Shown here piece by piece: positions 1-9,117 of a stretch of DNA of 64,000 bases. The stretch lies in NCBI RefSeq assembly GCF_902859695.1, contig NZ_CADIJL010000004.1:62001-126000 (forward strand), given 5' to 3'. The notes beneath the pieces were generated by a model. That model was given only the letters and a program-made list of their open reading frames with translations, had not been told where the DNA came from and searched no databases. Position numbers and translations under genes: made by a program. This stretch comes from Achromobacter ruhlandii (GTDB taxonomy: Bacteria > Pseudomonadota > Gammaproteobacteria > Burkholderiales > Burkholderiaceae_B). Each line of letters starts with the position of its first letter. The first letter of the stretch is position 1.

Positions 1-427
1 TCGTGAAGTCGCCAGACCGTAGGCCCCGTATCTGCTCGGTCAGCGGTACCTCGGAGAGACGTATCTCGACCTCGGGCTCTTCCGCGCGGCAACGAGCTAG
101 GAACGCCGATAGTCGTGGGTCCATCGCACCATCGGAAATTGCAATGCGCAGGCTGCCCCTCAGGCCCGCGGCAATGGCTCTGGCATTCTCACGCGCTTGC
201 TCCAGGACAGTGAAGAGTCGGCGGGTGTCCTGCAAGAATGCCGCCCCCGCCACGGTCAGCCGTGTGCCCCTGCGGTCGCGGTCAAACAGCGTGACCCCAA
301 GCTCATCTTCCAATTCCTTGATCGCGCGAGACAAGGGGGGTTGCTCTATATGCAGCCTCTCGGCCGCCCGCGTGAAATGCAACTCCTCTGCCAAGACGAC
401 AAAGCATCGTAGATGACGCAACTCCAT
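1..427 (-). CDS. LysR-family transcriptional regulator, N-terminal part (runs off the left edge)
   Basis: The minus strand reads open from an ATG at 427 to the window edge, giving about 142 residues. The first 60 residues are a typical LysR winged helix-turn-helix, with RAAERLHIEQPPLSRAIKEL followed by a LFDRDRRGTRLT wing. The start of the effector-binding domain follows (GSLRIAISDGAMDPRLS). A GAGGAG ribosome-binding site lies about 10 bases upstream of the ATG. The C-terminal effector domain is outside the window, so the inducer and target genes cannot be judged. It is read in the same direction as the copper operon but is separated from copK by 233 bases with a GC hairpin, so it is probably an independent unit. 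Family assignment is secure; function is unknown. Confidence 0.9.
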   Translation of the reverse strand, partial: MELRHLRCFVVLAEELHFTRAAERLHIEQPPLSRAIKELEDELGVTLFDRDRRGTRLTVAGAAFLQDTRRLFTVLEQARENARAIAAGLRGSLRIAISDGAMDPRLSAFLARCRAEEPEVEIRLSEVPLTEQIRGLRSGDFT

Positions 428-587
428 AAATCGGGCTCCTCGCAAGTTCTCATTCGCGCCAGATGTCCCGTGGACGAATCACGGTGGACGGGGAGGCTGG
501 ATCCATTTCAGGGAAGTTGATGCGCTTGACATCGCAAAAACTGGCACCTTGAGCGCTCGTGGTTGCTCGTGACGCGTCCCAAGCGCG

Positions 588-610
588 CGCGCGCCCAATC
601 GGGGCGCGCG
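588..610. other. GC-rich hairpin between copK and the LysR gene
   Basis: Nine bases at 588-596 (CGCGCGCCC) pair perfectly with 602-610 (GGGCGCGCG) around a five-base loop. It lies about 50 bases past the copK stop and could end or stabilise the copper-operon transcript. There is no T-tract on either strand, so it is not a textbook intrinsic terminator. The rest of 428-660 shows no gene. Confidence 0.3.
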
Positions 611-660
611 TCTCTGTCACACTGTGCAGAAGCTTTGAAAAGCACCGCACACCCGCGGCG

Positions 661-945
661 TCATCCGCCGTGCTCTTTTTGTAGCAGCGACCCGAGGCGA
701 GCGACTTCATTGCTGGTGATCGCGATGTTGCGCCCATCCTTCGTCGACACCGAAGCTCCGACATTGAGATAGACGGCGCGCCCGAAGCGGCTTTCCTGTG
801 CCATCTTTCCGTCCTTGAAGATGTACAGCGTTCCCCCGTCAGCCAAGGGAACCATTTCCTTGGCTGCTTGGGCTGCTGCATGACCGGCGAAGGCTGGCAC
901 GGAGAGAGCGCTCAACAGGGCGGCAATGACAATTTGCGATTTCAT
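661..945 (-). CDS. copK: CopK-like periplasmic copper-binding protein
   Basis: A 94-residue protein with a Sec signal peptide (MKSQIVIAALLSALSVPAFA). The small mature domain contains GGTLYIFKDGKMAQESRFGR and TKDGRNIAITSNEVARL. This is the beta-sandwich pattern of CopK, the periplasmic copper-responsive protein of the Cupriavidus metallidurans cop cluster, which binds Cu(I) through methionines and Cu(II) cooperatively. Only the methionine of KDGKM is clearly kept; positions later in the CopK methionine line are Leu, Val or Ile here, so Cu(I) binding may be weaker. AAGGAG lies 8 bases before the ATG. It is the last gene of the leftward copper cluster, 128 bases after copD, and may have its own promoter. 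Confidence 0.8.
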   Translation of the reverse strand: MKSQIVIAALLSALSVPAFAGHAAAQAAKEMVPLADGGTLYIFKDGKMAQESRFGRAVYLNVGASVSTKDGRNIAITSNEVARLGSLLQKEHGG

Positions 946-1030
946 GATCGACTCCTTTGTAAAAACGACGACAACTTGCGCCGCGTCGTTAAATGTAGAA
1001 GCAGGCGGTCTACAGAGCGCTTACCCGTGC

Positions 1031-1048
1031 ATTACATTCAATTCATGT
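1031..1048. promoter_or_regulatory. Degenerate CopR-type box upstream of copK
   Basis: ATTACATTCA at 1031-1040 followed by ATTCATGT at 1041-1048 repeats both halves of the perfect box at 8987-9002, but with altered spacing and without the final AAT. Its place in the copD-copK gap suggests a secondary CopR site for copK. This is a similarity judgement only. Confidence 0.3.
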
Positions 1049-1073
1049 GCTGTCATCTGCCGCCCATGAAGGA

Positions 1074-2000
1074 CTAGGTTCCAGTGGGAGACAAGATGCC
1101 AAGCCATGCAACGCTCGCCAGAACCAAAACGGCCAAGGTCGCCTCCGTGAACAGACTCTGTCTAAGCTTGATGACTGCCTGTGCGCGATTGCCTGCCTTC
1201 AAAGCAGCCTCCAGGCTCGGGCTCAACCGATACCGATTGGCAGCAGCCAACGCCAGCATGCCTGCGAAAAGCAAGAGCTTTACCATCAGCAGCCGGCCAT
1301 ACAGCGTCGAGATGAGCGGATCAAACGATGGTCCGGCGATCGACAGGTAATTGAGAATTCCACTCACGACGAGTGCAGCCACGATCGCTGTACCTATGCG
1401 AGCAAAGCCATTCGACGTCCGACTGAGGACCGCTACCGGGTCTTGCGCGACATCCTGCTTGTGGGATGCCAGCATCAAGAACGCCACCAATGCGCCCACC
1501 CAAGCGCCCGCTGCCCAGAGGTGCGTGATATCCGACGCAAGATGGATGTAGCCGCGAACGCCGTCGTCCATCGCGCCGTGGCCTGCCCACGCAAGGGTCG
1601 CCAGCGCCACGCCGGTGGAGAGCGCCATCACTGCAAATCGCAAGGTAGCGTTCAATTTCAACATTGCGACGAGCACACACACCAACAGCGCGAGGATGCG
1701 AATGCACCAGGCGATGCCCATGTGCGTGCCCGTAATGAGCATGTCGAAGACGTGCGTTGACAGCTCCGCGTAGCTCTGGGCACCGGACATGGCCTTGGCC
1801 ATGACCGTCATGCCCCACATCGACAGGGCAATGCCGATGGCAGCGGATGCGCCAATGAGGACGCGATAGCGGCGCGAGATCGTCGAGGATCGCTCGTCGT
1901 TGCCCAAAGCATAGAGACCGAACATGGCGACGCCAAACGCCGCCGCCAGGTCCAGATACAGCGCCAGGCGCAGGACGATGGTCAACCAATCCCCGGCCAT
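1074..2000 (-). CDS. copD: Copper resistance protein CopD (inner membrane)
   Basis: A 308-residue polytopic membrane protein with about eight hydrophobic helices, usual for CopD/PcoD. CopD works with periplasmic CopC and is thought to carry copper across the inner membrane. Conserved polar and histidine positions sit in the helices, for example GTHMGIAWCIRILAL, AWAGHGAMDDG and HLWAAGAWVGALV. The ATG at 2000 begins MAGDWLTIVLRLALYLDLAAA. It lies four bases after copC and is clearly in the same transcript. The length and order copC-copD match classic cop and pco operons. Confidence 0.93.
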   Translation of the reverse strand: MAGDWLTIVLRLALYLDLAAAFGVAMFGLYALGNDERSSTISRRYRVLIGASAAIGIALSMWGMTVMAKAMSGAQSYAELSTHVFDMLITGTHMGIAWCIRILALLVCVLVAMLKLNATLRFAVMALSTGVALATLAWAGHGAMDDGVRGYIHLASDITHLWAAGAWVGALVAFLMLASHKQDVAQDPVAVLSRTSNGFARIGTAIVAALVVSGILNYLSIAGPSFDPLISTLYGRLLMVKLLLFAGMLALAAANRYRLSPSLEAALKAGNRAQAVIKLRQSLFTEATLAVLVLASVAWLGILSPTGT

Positions 2001-2004
2001 GGGC

Positions 2005-2391
2005 TTACTTCACCATGAAGGTGACGTTACCCGTGATCGGATGCGTGTCCGAGGAGACGGCACGCCATTCGACGCGATAGTCACCGGGCTGGAGCGCCTG
2101 TGCCGGCGTGATGACCATGGTCTTGCCGTCGCCGGCAGCCGCGACGCTGGCGTTGATCTTCATCGGGCCATGGCTCGCCATTCCCGGCATGCCAGTCATG
2201 ACAAGGCTCGCGGCGGAGAACTGCGGCACCAGCGTCTCGGAGAACTTCAGTTCGATGGTGGCTGGCGCAGAAACCTGCGACTTGTCGGCCGGCGTTGAAG
2301 ACACCAGCGAAGGATGCGCGAATGCGGCGGTGGCGAACAGACCAGCAGCGATCGGCGCGACGAGCTTGGCGATGAAATGTGAACGGGTCAT
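2005..2391 (-). CDS. copC: Periplasmic copper-binding protein CopC
   Basis: A 128-residue protein with a signal peptide cleaved after AFA at residue 25, which leaves histidine as the first mature residue (HPSLVSSTPAD). An N-terminal histidine is the classic Cu(II) ligand of CopC. A methionine-rich loop (MTGMPGMASHGPMK) gives the Cu(I) site, and WRAVSSDTHPITGNVTF is the conserved C-terminal strand with a further histidine. An earlier in-frame ATG at 2463 was rejected because it would hide the signal peptide. It lies between copF (141 bases upstream) and copD (4 bases downstream). It would pass copper to CopD or buffer it in the periplasm. Confidence 0.95.
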   Translation of the reverse strand: MTRSHFIAKLVAPIAAGLFATAAFAHPSLVSSTPADKSQVSAPATIELKFSETLVPQFSAASLVMTGMPGMASHGPMKINASVAAAGDGKTMVITPAQALQPGDYRVEWRAVSSDTHPITGNVTFMVK

Positions 2392-2532
2392 AGAAGTTTC
2401 TACCTGGATGTGTGAGGTGTGGTTTAAGAACGAAATGCCGAGATAAGGCTCGCACCTTTGCAACGGCGTGGAACGAAAGAAACGGTTTGCTGGGCGATAG
2501 CAGGCTCCTGTAGGTTCAGAAAGAAAATCCGG

Positions 2533-5013
2533 TCACAGTCGGCTCGCTCTCAGGCGCAAGGCGTTGCCAACGACCGACGCCGAACTCAGGCTCATCGCCA
2601 ATGCTGCGATCAGCGGCGACAGCAGCCAGCCCGTGAGGGGATAGAGAACCCCGGCGGCGATGGGGATGCCCAGCGCGTTGTAGAGGAAGGCGAACATGAG
2701 GTTCTGCTTCATGTTGCGCACGGTACTCACCGAGAGCGTGCGAGCGACAGCGATGCCACGCAGGTCACCCTTGACCAGCGTGACCTGGGCGCTGTTCATC
2801 GCCACGTCGGTTCCCGTTCCCATGGCGATGCCCACGTCTGCCTTCGCCAAGGCCGGCGCGTCGTTGATGCCGTCTCCGGCCATGGCGACGATGCGTCCTT
2901 CTTTCTGCAGTCGCTCGATCAACATGAGCTTGTCCGCCGGCTTGACCTCACCATGCACCTCGTCGATGCCTAGGCGTGCACCGACGGCTTTGGCGGTGGT
3001 CTGCCCGTCCCCGGTGGCCATGATGACCCGCAGGCCCGCAGCCTTCAACGCGGCCAGGGCCTCGGGGGTGCTGCCCTTGACCGGATCGGACACGGCGAGC
3101 AAGCCCGCGAGCTGCCCGTCCACCGCCAGGTACATGACGCTGGCCCCTTCGCCGCGCAGAGCTTCGGCCTGGGGTACGAGCGGTTCCACCGATACGCCAG
3201 ACTGTTCCATCAGCACTGTGTTGCCCAACGCCAGTTGCCGGTGCTCAACCTTTCCGCGCACGCCGATGCCGGTTCCCGATTCAAAGCTCTGAGGCTTCAC
3301 GAGTTGGAGGCCCTGGGCACGCGCGGCCTGCACGATGGCGTCGGCCAGGGGGTGTTCACTGCCCTGGTCCAGGCTGGCCGCAAGACGCAGCACCTCATCG
3401 TTCGTAAAGCCGGGGGCTGCGACGACCTGATCGAAAGCAGGTCGGCCTTCGGTCAGGGTTCCTGTCTTGTCGATGACGAGGGTATCGACCTTGCGAAGAT
3501 TCTCGATCGCCGCGGCATCGCGGAACAGCACGCCCTGCGTGGCGCCACGGCCCGTTGCGACCATGATCGACATCGGCGTGGCCAGACCCAGCGCGCACGG
3601 GCAGGCGATGATCAGGACGGCCACCGCATTGATCAGTCCATAGACCCAGGTGGGCTGTGGCCCGAAGAATCCCCATACAAGGAGCGTCGTTACCGCAATG
3701 GCGACGACGGCCATCACGAAGTAGCCGGCAACGACATCGGCCATGCGTTGCATCGGTGCCTTGGAACGCTGCGCCTGGGCGACCATCTGGACGATCTGCG
3801 ATAGAACGGTGTCCGAGCCGATCCGCTCCGAACGCATGATCAGCGCGCCGCTGGTGTTGAGTGTGGCCCCGATGACCTTGTCGCCCACGCGCTTGCTGAC
3901 GGGCAGCGGTTCGCCGGTCAGCATGGATTCGTCAATCGAGCTGCTGCCCTCGTGCACGATGCCATCCACCGGCACCTTCTCGCCGGGTCGGATGCGCAGC
4001 AGGTCGCCGACGTGCACATGGCTGAGTGGCACGTCTTCCTCGCTGCCGTCCGCATTGATGCGCCGCGCCGTCTTGGGTGCCAGCCCCAGCAGCGACTTGA
4101 TGGCTGCCGAAGTCTGGGAGCGGGCCTTGAGTTCCAGCACCTGGCCGAGCAGTGTCAGCGAGATGATGACGGCGGCGGCCTCGAAATACACGCCGACCCG
4201 TCCCATGGACATGAAGGAAGCTGGAAACACTTCCGGCGCAACGGTTGCCACAACGCTGTAGATGAATGCCGCACCCGTTCCCAGGCCGATCAGTGTCCAC
4301 ATGTTCGGGCTGCGGTTGACCACGGACAGCCAGCCGCGGGAGAAGAAGGGCCAGCCGGCCCACAGCACGATCGGCAACGACAGCACCAACTCGACCCAGC
4401 TCTGTGTAGCCATGTCCATCAGGTGCAGCCGCTCGCCCAGCATCGCCAGCGCCAAGACCACGAGCGTCAGCGGCAAGGTCCACCAGAAGCGACGCGAGAA
4501 GTCACGCAACTCCGGGTTGTCGTCATCGAGGTCGGGCAGCAGAGGCTCCAGCGTCATCCCGCACTTGGGGCAGGTTCCCGGATGATCCTGGCGGATCTCC
4601 GGGTGCATCGGGCAGGTGTAGATGGTTCCGGGTGCGGTTGGCGATGCCGCCGGGGCCGGTGAAACTGCGGTGCTGGCATGGTGATGCGGTGCATGGCCGC
4701 TGCCTGTGCCTATGCCCGCGTCACCGCTGGCATATCGCGCCGGATCGGCGTCGAATTTGGCCTTGCATCCGGTGCTGCAAAACAAGTACGTGTTCCCCAA
4801 GTGCGTGGAACGGTGCTCCGACGCCGCCGTGACCGCCATGCCACACACCGGATCTCGCGTCGCGGCATCGGGCTGCGTGTGGCTTGAGGACCCGCCCGCG
4901 TCGTCACTTCCAGCATGGCTGGCGTGATGGTGGTGCGTATGCGGGCCGGACGTTGTGGCACCCGCCGCCATGCCTGCGTGCTCATGTCCTGAAGACTTGC
5001 TGGGTGAATTCAT
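2533..5013 (-). CDS. copF: Copper-exporting P1B-type ATPase (CopF/CopA type)
   Basis: An 826-residue cation ATPase. The N-terminus is histidine-rich (residues 9-45), then has a YHS-like motif DPVCGM (54-59), then a heavy-metal-binding domain YTCPMHPEI (132-140) with CPKCGM (148-153). The core has the transmembrane CPC motif ([12 protein letters not shown]), the phosphorylation site [11 protein letters not shown], an SEHPLA nucleotide-binding loop and the [10 protein letters not shown] hinge. CPC with this N-terminal pair is typical of Cu(I) exporters of the pMOL30 CopF kind, which move cytoplasmic Cu(I) to the periplasm for CopA oxidation. It sits in the copper operon between the DUF2933 gene and copC. 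Metal assignment rests on motif and context. Confidence 0.93.
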   Translation of the reverse strand: MNSPSKSSGHEHAGMAAGATTSGPHTHHHHASHAGSDDAGGSSSHTQPDAATRDPVCGMAVTAASEHRSTHLGNTYLFCSTGCKAKFDADPARYASGDAGIGTGSGHAPHHHASTAVSPAPAASPTAPGTIYTCPMHPEIRQDHPGTCPKCGMTLEPLLPDLDDDNPELRDFSRRFWWTLPLTLVVLALAMLGERLHLMDMATQSWVELVLSLPIVLWAGWPFFSRGWLSVVNRSPNMWTLIGLGTGAAFIYSVVATVAPEVFPASFMSMGRVGVYFEAAAVIISLTLLGQVLELKARSQTSAAIKSLLGLAPKTARRINADGSEEDVPLSHVHVGDLLRIRPGEKVPVDGIVHEGSSSIDESMLTGEPLPVSKRVGDKVIGATLNTSGALIMRSERIGSDTVLSQIVQMVAQAQRSKAPMQRMADVVAGYFVMAVVAIAVTTLLVWGFFGPQPTWVYGLINAVAVLIIACPCALGLATPMSIMVATGRGATQGVLFRDAAAIENLRKVDTLVIDKTGTLTEGRPAFDQVVAAPGFTNDEVLRLAASLDQGSEHPLADAIVQAARAQGLQLVKPQSFESGTGIGVRGKVEHRQLALGNTVLMEQSGVSVEPLVPQAEALRGEGASVMYLAVDGQLAGLLAVSDPVKGSTPEALAALKAAGLRVIMATGDGQTTAKAVGARLGIDEVHGEVKPADKLMLIERLQKEGRIVAMAGDGINDAPALAKADVGIAMGTGTDVAMNSAQVTLVKGDLRGIAVARTLSVSTVRNMKQNLMFAFLYNALGIPIAAGVLYPLTGWLLSPLIAALAMSLSSASVVGNALRLRASRL

Positions 5014-5126
5014 AGTGACAAGTGCCCTCCGCCGTTAACCTTTGGTGTCTGGTGATCGCAGCAGGCCGCAGGCGCGCAAGGAGACAAGCGCGGCGTCGCG
5101 TGCTCGCACGGTGCGAGTGCCTCGAC

Positions 5127-5399
5127 TCATTGCTTCTGCTCCTTGGAGGCTGCGGCACCTTCCTTACCCTGACGCGCGGCATGATCGTGTCCGCCGTGGC
5201 CGTGACCACGGTGCATGAACAGGTGCATCAGCGGACAAGCCGCCAGCAGCAGGAAGGGGAGATAGCCGGCAACATGTGCCGTGTGCTCCTTGAGCAGGAA
5301 ATACGCGGCGACAGCGGCGATGATGAGGAACGCCACGCCGTAGCGCGATCGCCAGAACCGGGGGCGATCGCTGGGGGTCTGTGTGTGCTGATGCTGCAT
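5127..5399 (-). CDS. DUF2933 small membrane protein (copy 1)
   Basis: A 90-residue protein with two hydrophobic stretches (residues about 20-35 and 45-60), the second ending in PLMHLFMHRGHGHGGHDHAA. The helix pair followed by a His/Gly tail is the DUF2933 pattern, common beside copper genes. Its biochemical role is unknown; the histidine tail suggests metal binding at the membrane face. GGAG lies before the ATG. It sits in the copper operon between copG and copF. It is one of three DUF2933 genes in this window (see 11853 and 39319), all beside metal genes. The 113 bases between it and copF hold a short hairpin near 5103-5117 and no gene. Confidence 0.85.
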   Translation of the reverse strand: MQHQHTQTPSDRPRFWRSRYGVAFLIIAAVAAYFLLKEHTAHVAGYLPFLLLAACPLMHLFMHRGHGHGGHDHAARQGKEGAAASKEQKQ

Positions 5400-5432
5400 G
5401 GCATATCTCCACGGAGAAGGGTTGATGGATGG

Positions 5433-5918
5433 TCAGCGATGCGACTGATAGACCGTGCTGCTACCGTTTTTCCCAATCAGCAGCACGTCGTAGGCGTCCT
5501 TGCGTCCACCATAGGCCGGACCATCCATGCCGGGCGAACCGACCGGCATGCCGGGCGCCGCGAGGCCGATGGCCTGCGGGGCTTCGCGCAGCAAGCGTTG
5601 AATGTCCGAGGCAGGCACATGACCCTCGATGGCATAGCCGCCGATCTGCGCCGTGTGGCAAGAACCGTACTTCTGCGGGATGCCCAGCCGCGTGCGCGCT
5701 GCGGTGTTCCCGGTGTCGAGAACCTGCACATCGAAGCCTGCGCCTTGCAGGTGTGAGACCCAGTCCTTGCAGCATCCGCAGCTCGGGTCCTTCCAGACCT
5801 TGGCAATCGGTCGGCTCTGCGCCAGGCTCGGTCCTGCGAGTGCCATCACCAACAAGCCAGCGATCAATGCCTGGCGTCTCGGCACTTTGCCCTGGCTTCT
5901 GTCGTGGTGCATGTTCAT
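5433..5918 (-). CDS. copG: CopG-like DUF411 periplasmic copper protein
   Basis: A 161-residue DUF411 protein with a twin-arginine-like export signal (RRQALIAGLLVMALAG, cut near residue 33). The thioredoxin-like fold carries the cysteine cluster DPSCGCCKDW (Cys47, 49, 50) and GSCHTAQIGG (Cys87). CopG of this family binds a small copper cluster through these cysteines and is proposed to handle or reduce periplasmic copper. A methionine-containing tail (GMPVGSPGMDGP) is also usual. It lies between copB and the DUF2933 gene, with gaps under 40 bases on both sides. Family and copper link are firm; the exact reaction is not settled. Confidence 0.88.
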   Translation of the reverse strand: MNMHHDRSQGKVPRRQALIAGLLVMALAGPSLAQSRPIAKVWKDPSCGCCKDWVSHLQGAGFDVQVLDTGNTAARTRLGIPQKYGSCHTAQIGGYAIEGHVPASDIQRLLREAPQAIGLAAPGMPVGSPGMDGPAYGGRKDAYDVLLIGKNGSSTVYQSHR

Positions 5919-5955
5919 GGATCGCCTCTCATCAGATGATCAAACCCGCTAGGTT

Positions 5956-6936
5956 CTAGAACCAGAATCGCACGCCAGCCACCCAGCGCGTCTGCTGCGC
6001 ACGGCCGCCTTCGGCACGCACATAGTCCGCGGTGCGTCCGAAGCTGCCCGCCCGTTCCACGCCGATATAGGGGGCGAACTGGCGACTGAATTCATAGCGC
6101 AGGCGCAAGCCAGCAGACGCTTCGGCCAGGCCCTTGCCGATACCGCGTTCCGGGTCGTCCTTGCCATAAAACTGCAACTCGGCGCGAGGCTCCAGAATCA
6201 GTCGCTGGGTCAGCAGCAGCTCGTAGCTGCCTTCGACACGCAGCGCCGTACGTCCACCACTTCCCACGTAGCCCGTCGCCTCCAGCTCGAACCAGTAGGG
6301 GGCGAGGCCCTGGATGCCGAAAGCCAACCATTGACGGCTCGGGCCTTCCCCGTTATCCACCCGAACGCCGAGCTGGGTGTCCCAGTACGGTGCGACGGCG
6401 TGCCCCCAGAGAAGCTCGGTACGCGATTCTTCGAGCTTTCCTTTGGCGATATCGCCTTCGGCCTTCACGACGGCCTTGTTGTAGGTCGTCCCATACCACG
6501 CCTGGAGGTCGTAGGCCGTGGAGTCGTCTCCTTTGCGCGTGAAGCGGCGTTCCAGAGTTTCGCCGCGCAACGAAAAGAACCTGTGTTCGTCGGCCAGCAT
6601 CAGCCGCGGCACACCGGGTACGGCGTAGTCGCCCGATCCCAATGTCAGGCCATTGGAGTAGCCATGCGGATCGCGGGCGTCAGGAGGCGCCGACCCGCCC
6701 TGCATCTGCATGTTGCCGTGATCCATGGCCGGGGCCGCGGTCGAGCCGCTCGCCGACGTCGCGTGACCCGCGTGCGGGTCGGCGGCAGGAGCCACGGTCT
6801 GAGTGGATGGCGCGGCCGTTTGAGCGTCGGCCTGGCCGTGCGCTGCATGGTCGTTCTGTGCTTGTGCCTGGGCGGCGACGCTTACCAGGGCCAGAAGCGT
6901 CGTGGCCAGTGCGCGAGTGGGGAGTGCTTTGGACAT
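5956..6936 (-). CDS. copB: Outer-membrane copper resistance protein CopB
   Basis: A 326-residue CopB/PcoB protein. After a signal peptide (MSKALPTRALATTLLALVSV...) comes a His/Met-rich region with repeated AAH, AGH and MDHGNMQMQGG motifs. An outer-membrane beta-barrel of about 220 residues follows and ends in the aromatic signature WVAGVRFWF. The start MSKALP at 6936 was chosen over an in-frame ATG at 6996 because the latter would bury the signal peptide. It lies 25 bases after copA. CopB is thought to bind or release copper at the outer membrane together with the CopA oxidase. Confidence 0.95.
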   Translation of the reverse strand: MSKALPTRALATTLLALVSVAAQAQAQNDHAAHGQADAQTAAPSTQTVAPAADPHAGHATSASGSTAAPAMDHGNMQMQGGSAPPDARDPHGYSNGLTLGSGDYAVPGVPRLMLADEHRFFSLRGETLERRFTRKGDDSTAYDLQAWYGTTYNKAVVKAEGDIAKGKLEESRTELLWGHAVAPYWDTQLGVRVDNGEGPSRQWLAFGIQGLAPYWFELEATGYVGSGGRTALRVEGSYELLLTQRLILEPRAELQFYGKDDPERGIGKGLAEASAGLRLRYEFSRQFAPYIGVERAGSFGRTADYVRAEGGRAQQTRWVAGVRFWF

Positions 6937-6961
6937 TCTTGGTCTTCCTTGTGCGCTGGGT

Positions 6962-8863
6962 TCAAGACACCACGACTTCGCGGAACATGCCGGCATCCAT
7001 GTGGAACATCAGGTGGCAGTGCCACGCCCAGCGGCCGAGCGCGTCGGCTGTCACCAGGAAGCTGATGCGTTGTGCCGGCTGCACCGGCAGGGTGTGGCGG
7101 CGCGCAAGGAAGCGACCGTCGGGGCTTTCCAGCTCGCTCCACATGCCGTGCAGGTGCATGGGATGGGTCATCATGGTGTCGTTGTGCAGAATGACCCGCA
7201 GCCGCTCGCCGTGTTTGAAGTGCACCGGCGTGGACTTTCCGAACTCCAGCCCGTCCAGGGACCATGCGTAGCGTTCCATGTTGCCCGTGAGGTGCAGTTC
7301 GACCTCCCGGCCGGGGCCTCTCTTGTCCAGCGGCCCCGACGGGGTATGCAGATCCGCGAGGGTCAACACGCGCCGACCGTTGTTGCGCAGTCCGATGCCG
7401 GGGTCATCGAGGTTGGTGCGCGCCATGTCAACGCGCATGTCCGTGCTGGCACCATACTCGGTGCGAGCGTGGCGAGCAGTAGTGCTGGGCACGGCCAGTC
7501 CCCCCGCCGCCGCGGCGTGTTGGCTGTGATCCATCGCCATGCCACCGTGGTTCATGGCGCCGTGATTCATGCCTGCCATCGCCCCATGATCCATCCCGGA
7601 CATCGAACCCGAGCCCATCCCGGTCATCCCGGTCATGCCCGTCATGCCCGTCATCCCGGTCATCTCCATGGCCTGGCCGGACCCGCCATGGTCCATGCCC
7701 CCCATCATGCCGCCCATCATGTCGTTCATGGTCAGCCATTCGACCGGATCGAGGGCAGGCACGGGAGCTTGAAGACCTTCACGCACGGCCAGCGTGGCAC
7801 GCGCGTAGCCTGTCCGGTCCATCGCCTGGGCGAAGATCGTGTAAGCGTCATCCCGTGGCTGGACGATCACGTCGACGGTTTCGCCAGGACCGAATCGGAA
7901 CTCATCGACGGTCACCGGCTCCACGTCAACACCATCGACGTGCACCACCGTGAGTTTCAGTCCTGGAATGCGTACGTCGTAGAAGGTGTTGCCCGCACCG
8001 TTGACCATGCGCAGCCGCACGCGCTCACCCGGTCGGAACAGCGCCGTCCAATTGCCGGCGGGGGTGACGCCGTTGGCCAGATAGGTCAGCGTGGCGGCAG
8101 ACAGATCTGCGAGATCCGTCGGATTCATCCGCATCTCGTTCCACATCTTGCGCTTGTCGATCGCAGCGGCCGTGCCTTCGCGCGAGGCGTCCCGGAAGAA
8201 GTCGAAGACGGTAGGTTGGTTGTAGTTGTAATAGTCGCTTTGGGACTTGAGCTTGGTGAACACCCGCATCGGGTCTTCGTCGGTCCAATCCGAGAACAGC
8301 AGCACGTGGTCACGGTCGGCGTGGATGGTCTCGGCGCCAGCGGGGTCGATGATGATCGCCCCGTACATGCCCGTGAGTTCCTGGAAGCCGGAGTGCGAGT
8401 GGTACCAGTAGGAGCCGCTCTGCTGAACCTTGAAGCGGTACGTGAAGGTCTCGCCGGGAGCGATGCCATTGAAGCTGATGCCCGGCACGCCATCCATCTG
8501 ATACGGCAGGATGATCCCGTGCCAGTGAATGGATGTGGCTTCACGCAGCTTGTTGGTTACACGGATTGTGACGGTGTCACCCTCGCGCCAACGCAATGTC
8601 GGTGCCGGCAGCGAGCCGTTGATGGTCGTAGCCACGCCTGGCTTGCCCGTGAAGTTCACGGGCGATTCGGCGATCACCAAGTCGAACTCGGTGCCCTTCA
8701 GCACAGGGGCGGCACCGCGCGTCGCGGAGCCTTGCTGGGCAAATGCCTTGAACGCCGGCGTGGACAGCCCAGCGAGAACGCCGCCGGCGGCTAACCCTTG
8801 GACGAAACGCCGACGAGAAAGGCCCTGTGTGGGCACGATAAAAAAGGGTGAACGAGGCGGCAT
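6962..8863 (-). CDS. copA: Periplasmic multicopper oxidase CopA
   Basis: A 633-residue multicopper oxidase that oxidises periplasmic Cu(I) to the less toxic Cu(II). A Tat signal (SRRRFVQG, residues 16-23) indicates export of the folded, copper-loaded enzyme. Copper-ligand motifs are all present: HWHGI and WYHSHSGFQ in the first domain, HPMHLHGMW and HCHLMFHMDAGMF in the last. A central methionine-rich stretch holds tandem MTG repeats and many MDHG/MNHG units; it is probably a Cu(I)-binding loop. The repeated coding DNA lies near 7540-7700. GGAGG lies 13-17 bases ahead of the ATG. It is the first gene of the leftward copper operon, divergent from copRS and behind the CopR box at 8987. Confidence 0.97.
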   Translation of the reverse strand: MPPRSPFFIVPTQGLSRRRFVQGLAAGGVLAGLSTPAFKAFAQQGSATRGAAPVLKGTEFDLVIAESPVNFTGKPGVATTINGSLPAPTLRWREGDTVTIRVTNKLREATSIHWHGIILPYQMDGVPGISFNGIAPGETFTYRFKVQQSGSYWYHSHSGFQELTGMYGAIIIDPAGAETIHADRDHVLLFSDWTDEDPMRVFTKLKSQSDYYNYNQPTVFDFFRDASREGTAAAIDKRKMWNEMRMNPTDLADLSAATLTYLANGVTPAGNWTALFRPGERVRLRMVNGAGNTFYDVRIPGLKLTVVHVDGVDVEPVTVDEFRFGPGETVDVIVQPRDDAYTIFAQAMDRTGYARATLAVREGLQAPVPALDPVEWLTMNDMMGGMMGGMDHGGSGQAMEMTGMTGMTGMTGMTGMGSGSMSGMDHGAMAGMNHGAMNHGGMAMDHSQHAAAAGGLAVPSTTARHARTEYGASTDMRVDMARTNLDDPGIGLRNNGRRVLTLADLHTPSGPLDKRGPGREVELHLTGNMERYAWSLDGLEFGKSTPVHFKHGERLRVILHNDTMMTHPMHLHGMWSELESPDGRFLARRHTLPVQPAQRISFLVTADALGRWAWHCHLMFHMDAGMFREVVVS

Positions 8864-8986
8864 GGCCTGAAATCCTCCATAGATGACTCGGAAGTCGTTC
8901 TAAACGCCACCCCATCCTGAGCGGCACAGTTCGACGCAATGCAGGTCATGCTATGGGTTGGGCACTTTCCATCGAATGACCCCTGA

Positions 8987-9002
8987 ATTACATTCATGTA
9001 AT
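8987..9002. promoter_or_regulatory. CopR-type operator between copA and copR
   Basis: A perfect 7-2-7 inverted repeat, ATTACAT-TC-ATGTAAT. This matches the style of cop boxes bound by CopR/PcoR/CusR-type regulators. It is centred about 130 bases upstream of copA and 120 upstream of copR, so one site could serve both divergent promoters. Seen directly; binding is inferred. Confidence 0.75.
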
Positions 9003-9117
9003 GTTCGTGTCATGTTCGTGGAAGCTGGCAACCAGTAAATTGCTGATTGAAAGTGGATGAATGCGTACATCGTGAGCGGCTATTTTTCCGCGCCGTAGCG
9101 ATTTCATGGGACATGCG

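Noticed and set aside
6902..8794. 630-residue open frame antisense to copA
   Set aside because: GC-rich codon bias leaves long open frames opposite real genes. It has no family match, and CopA on the other strand is certain.
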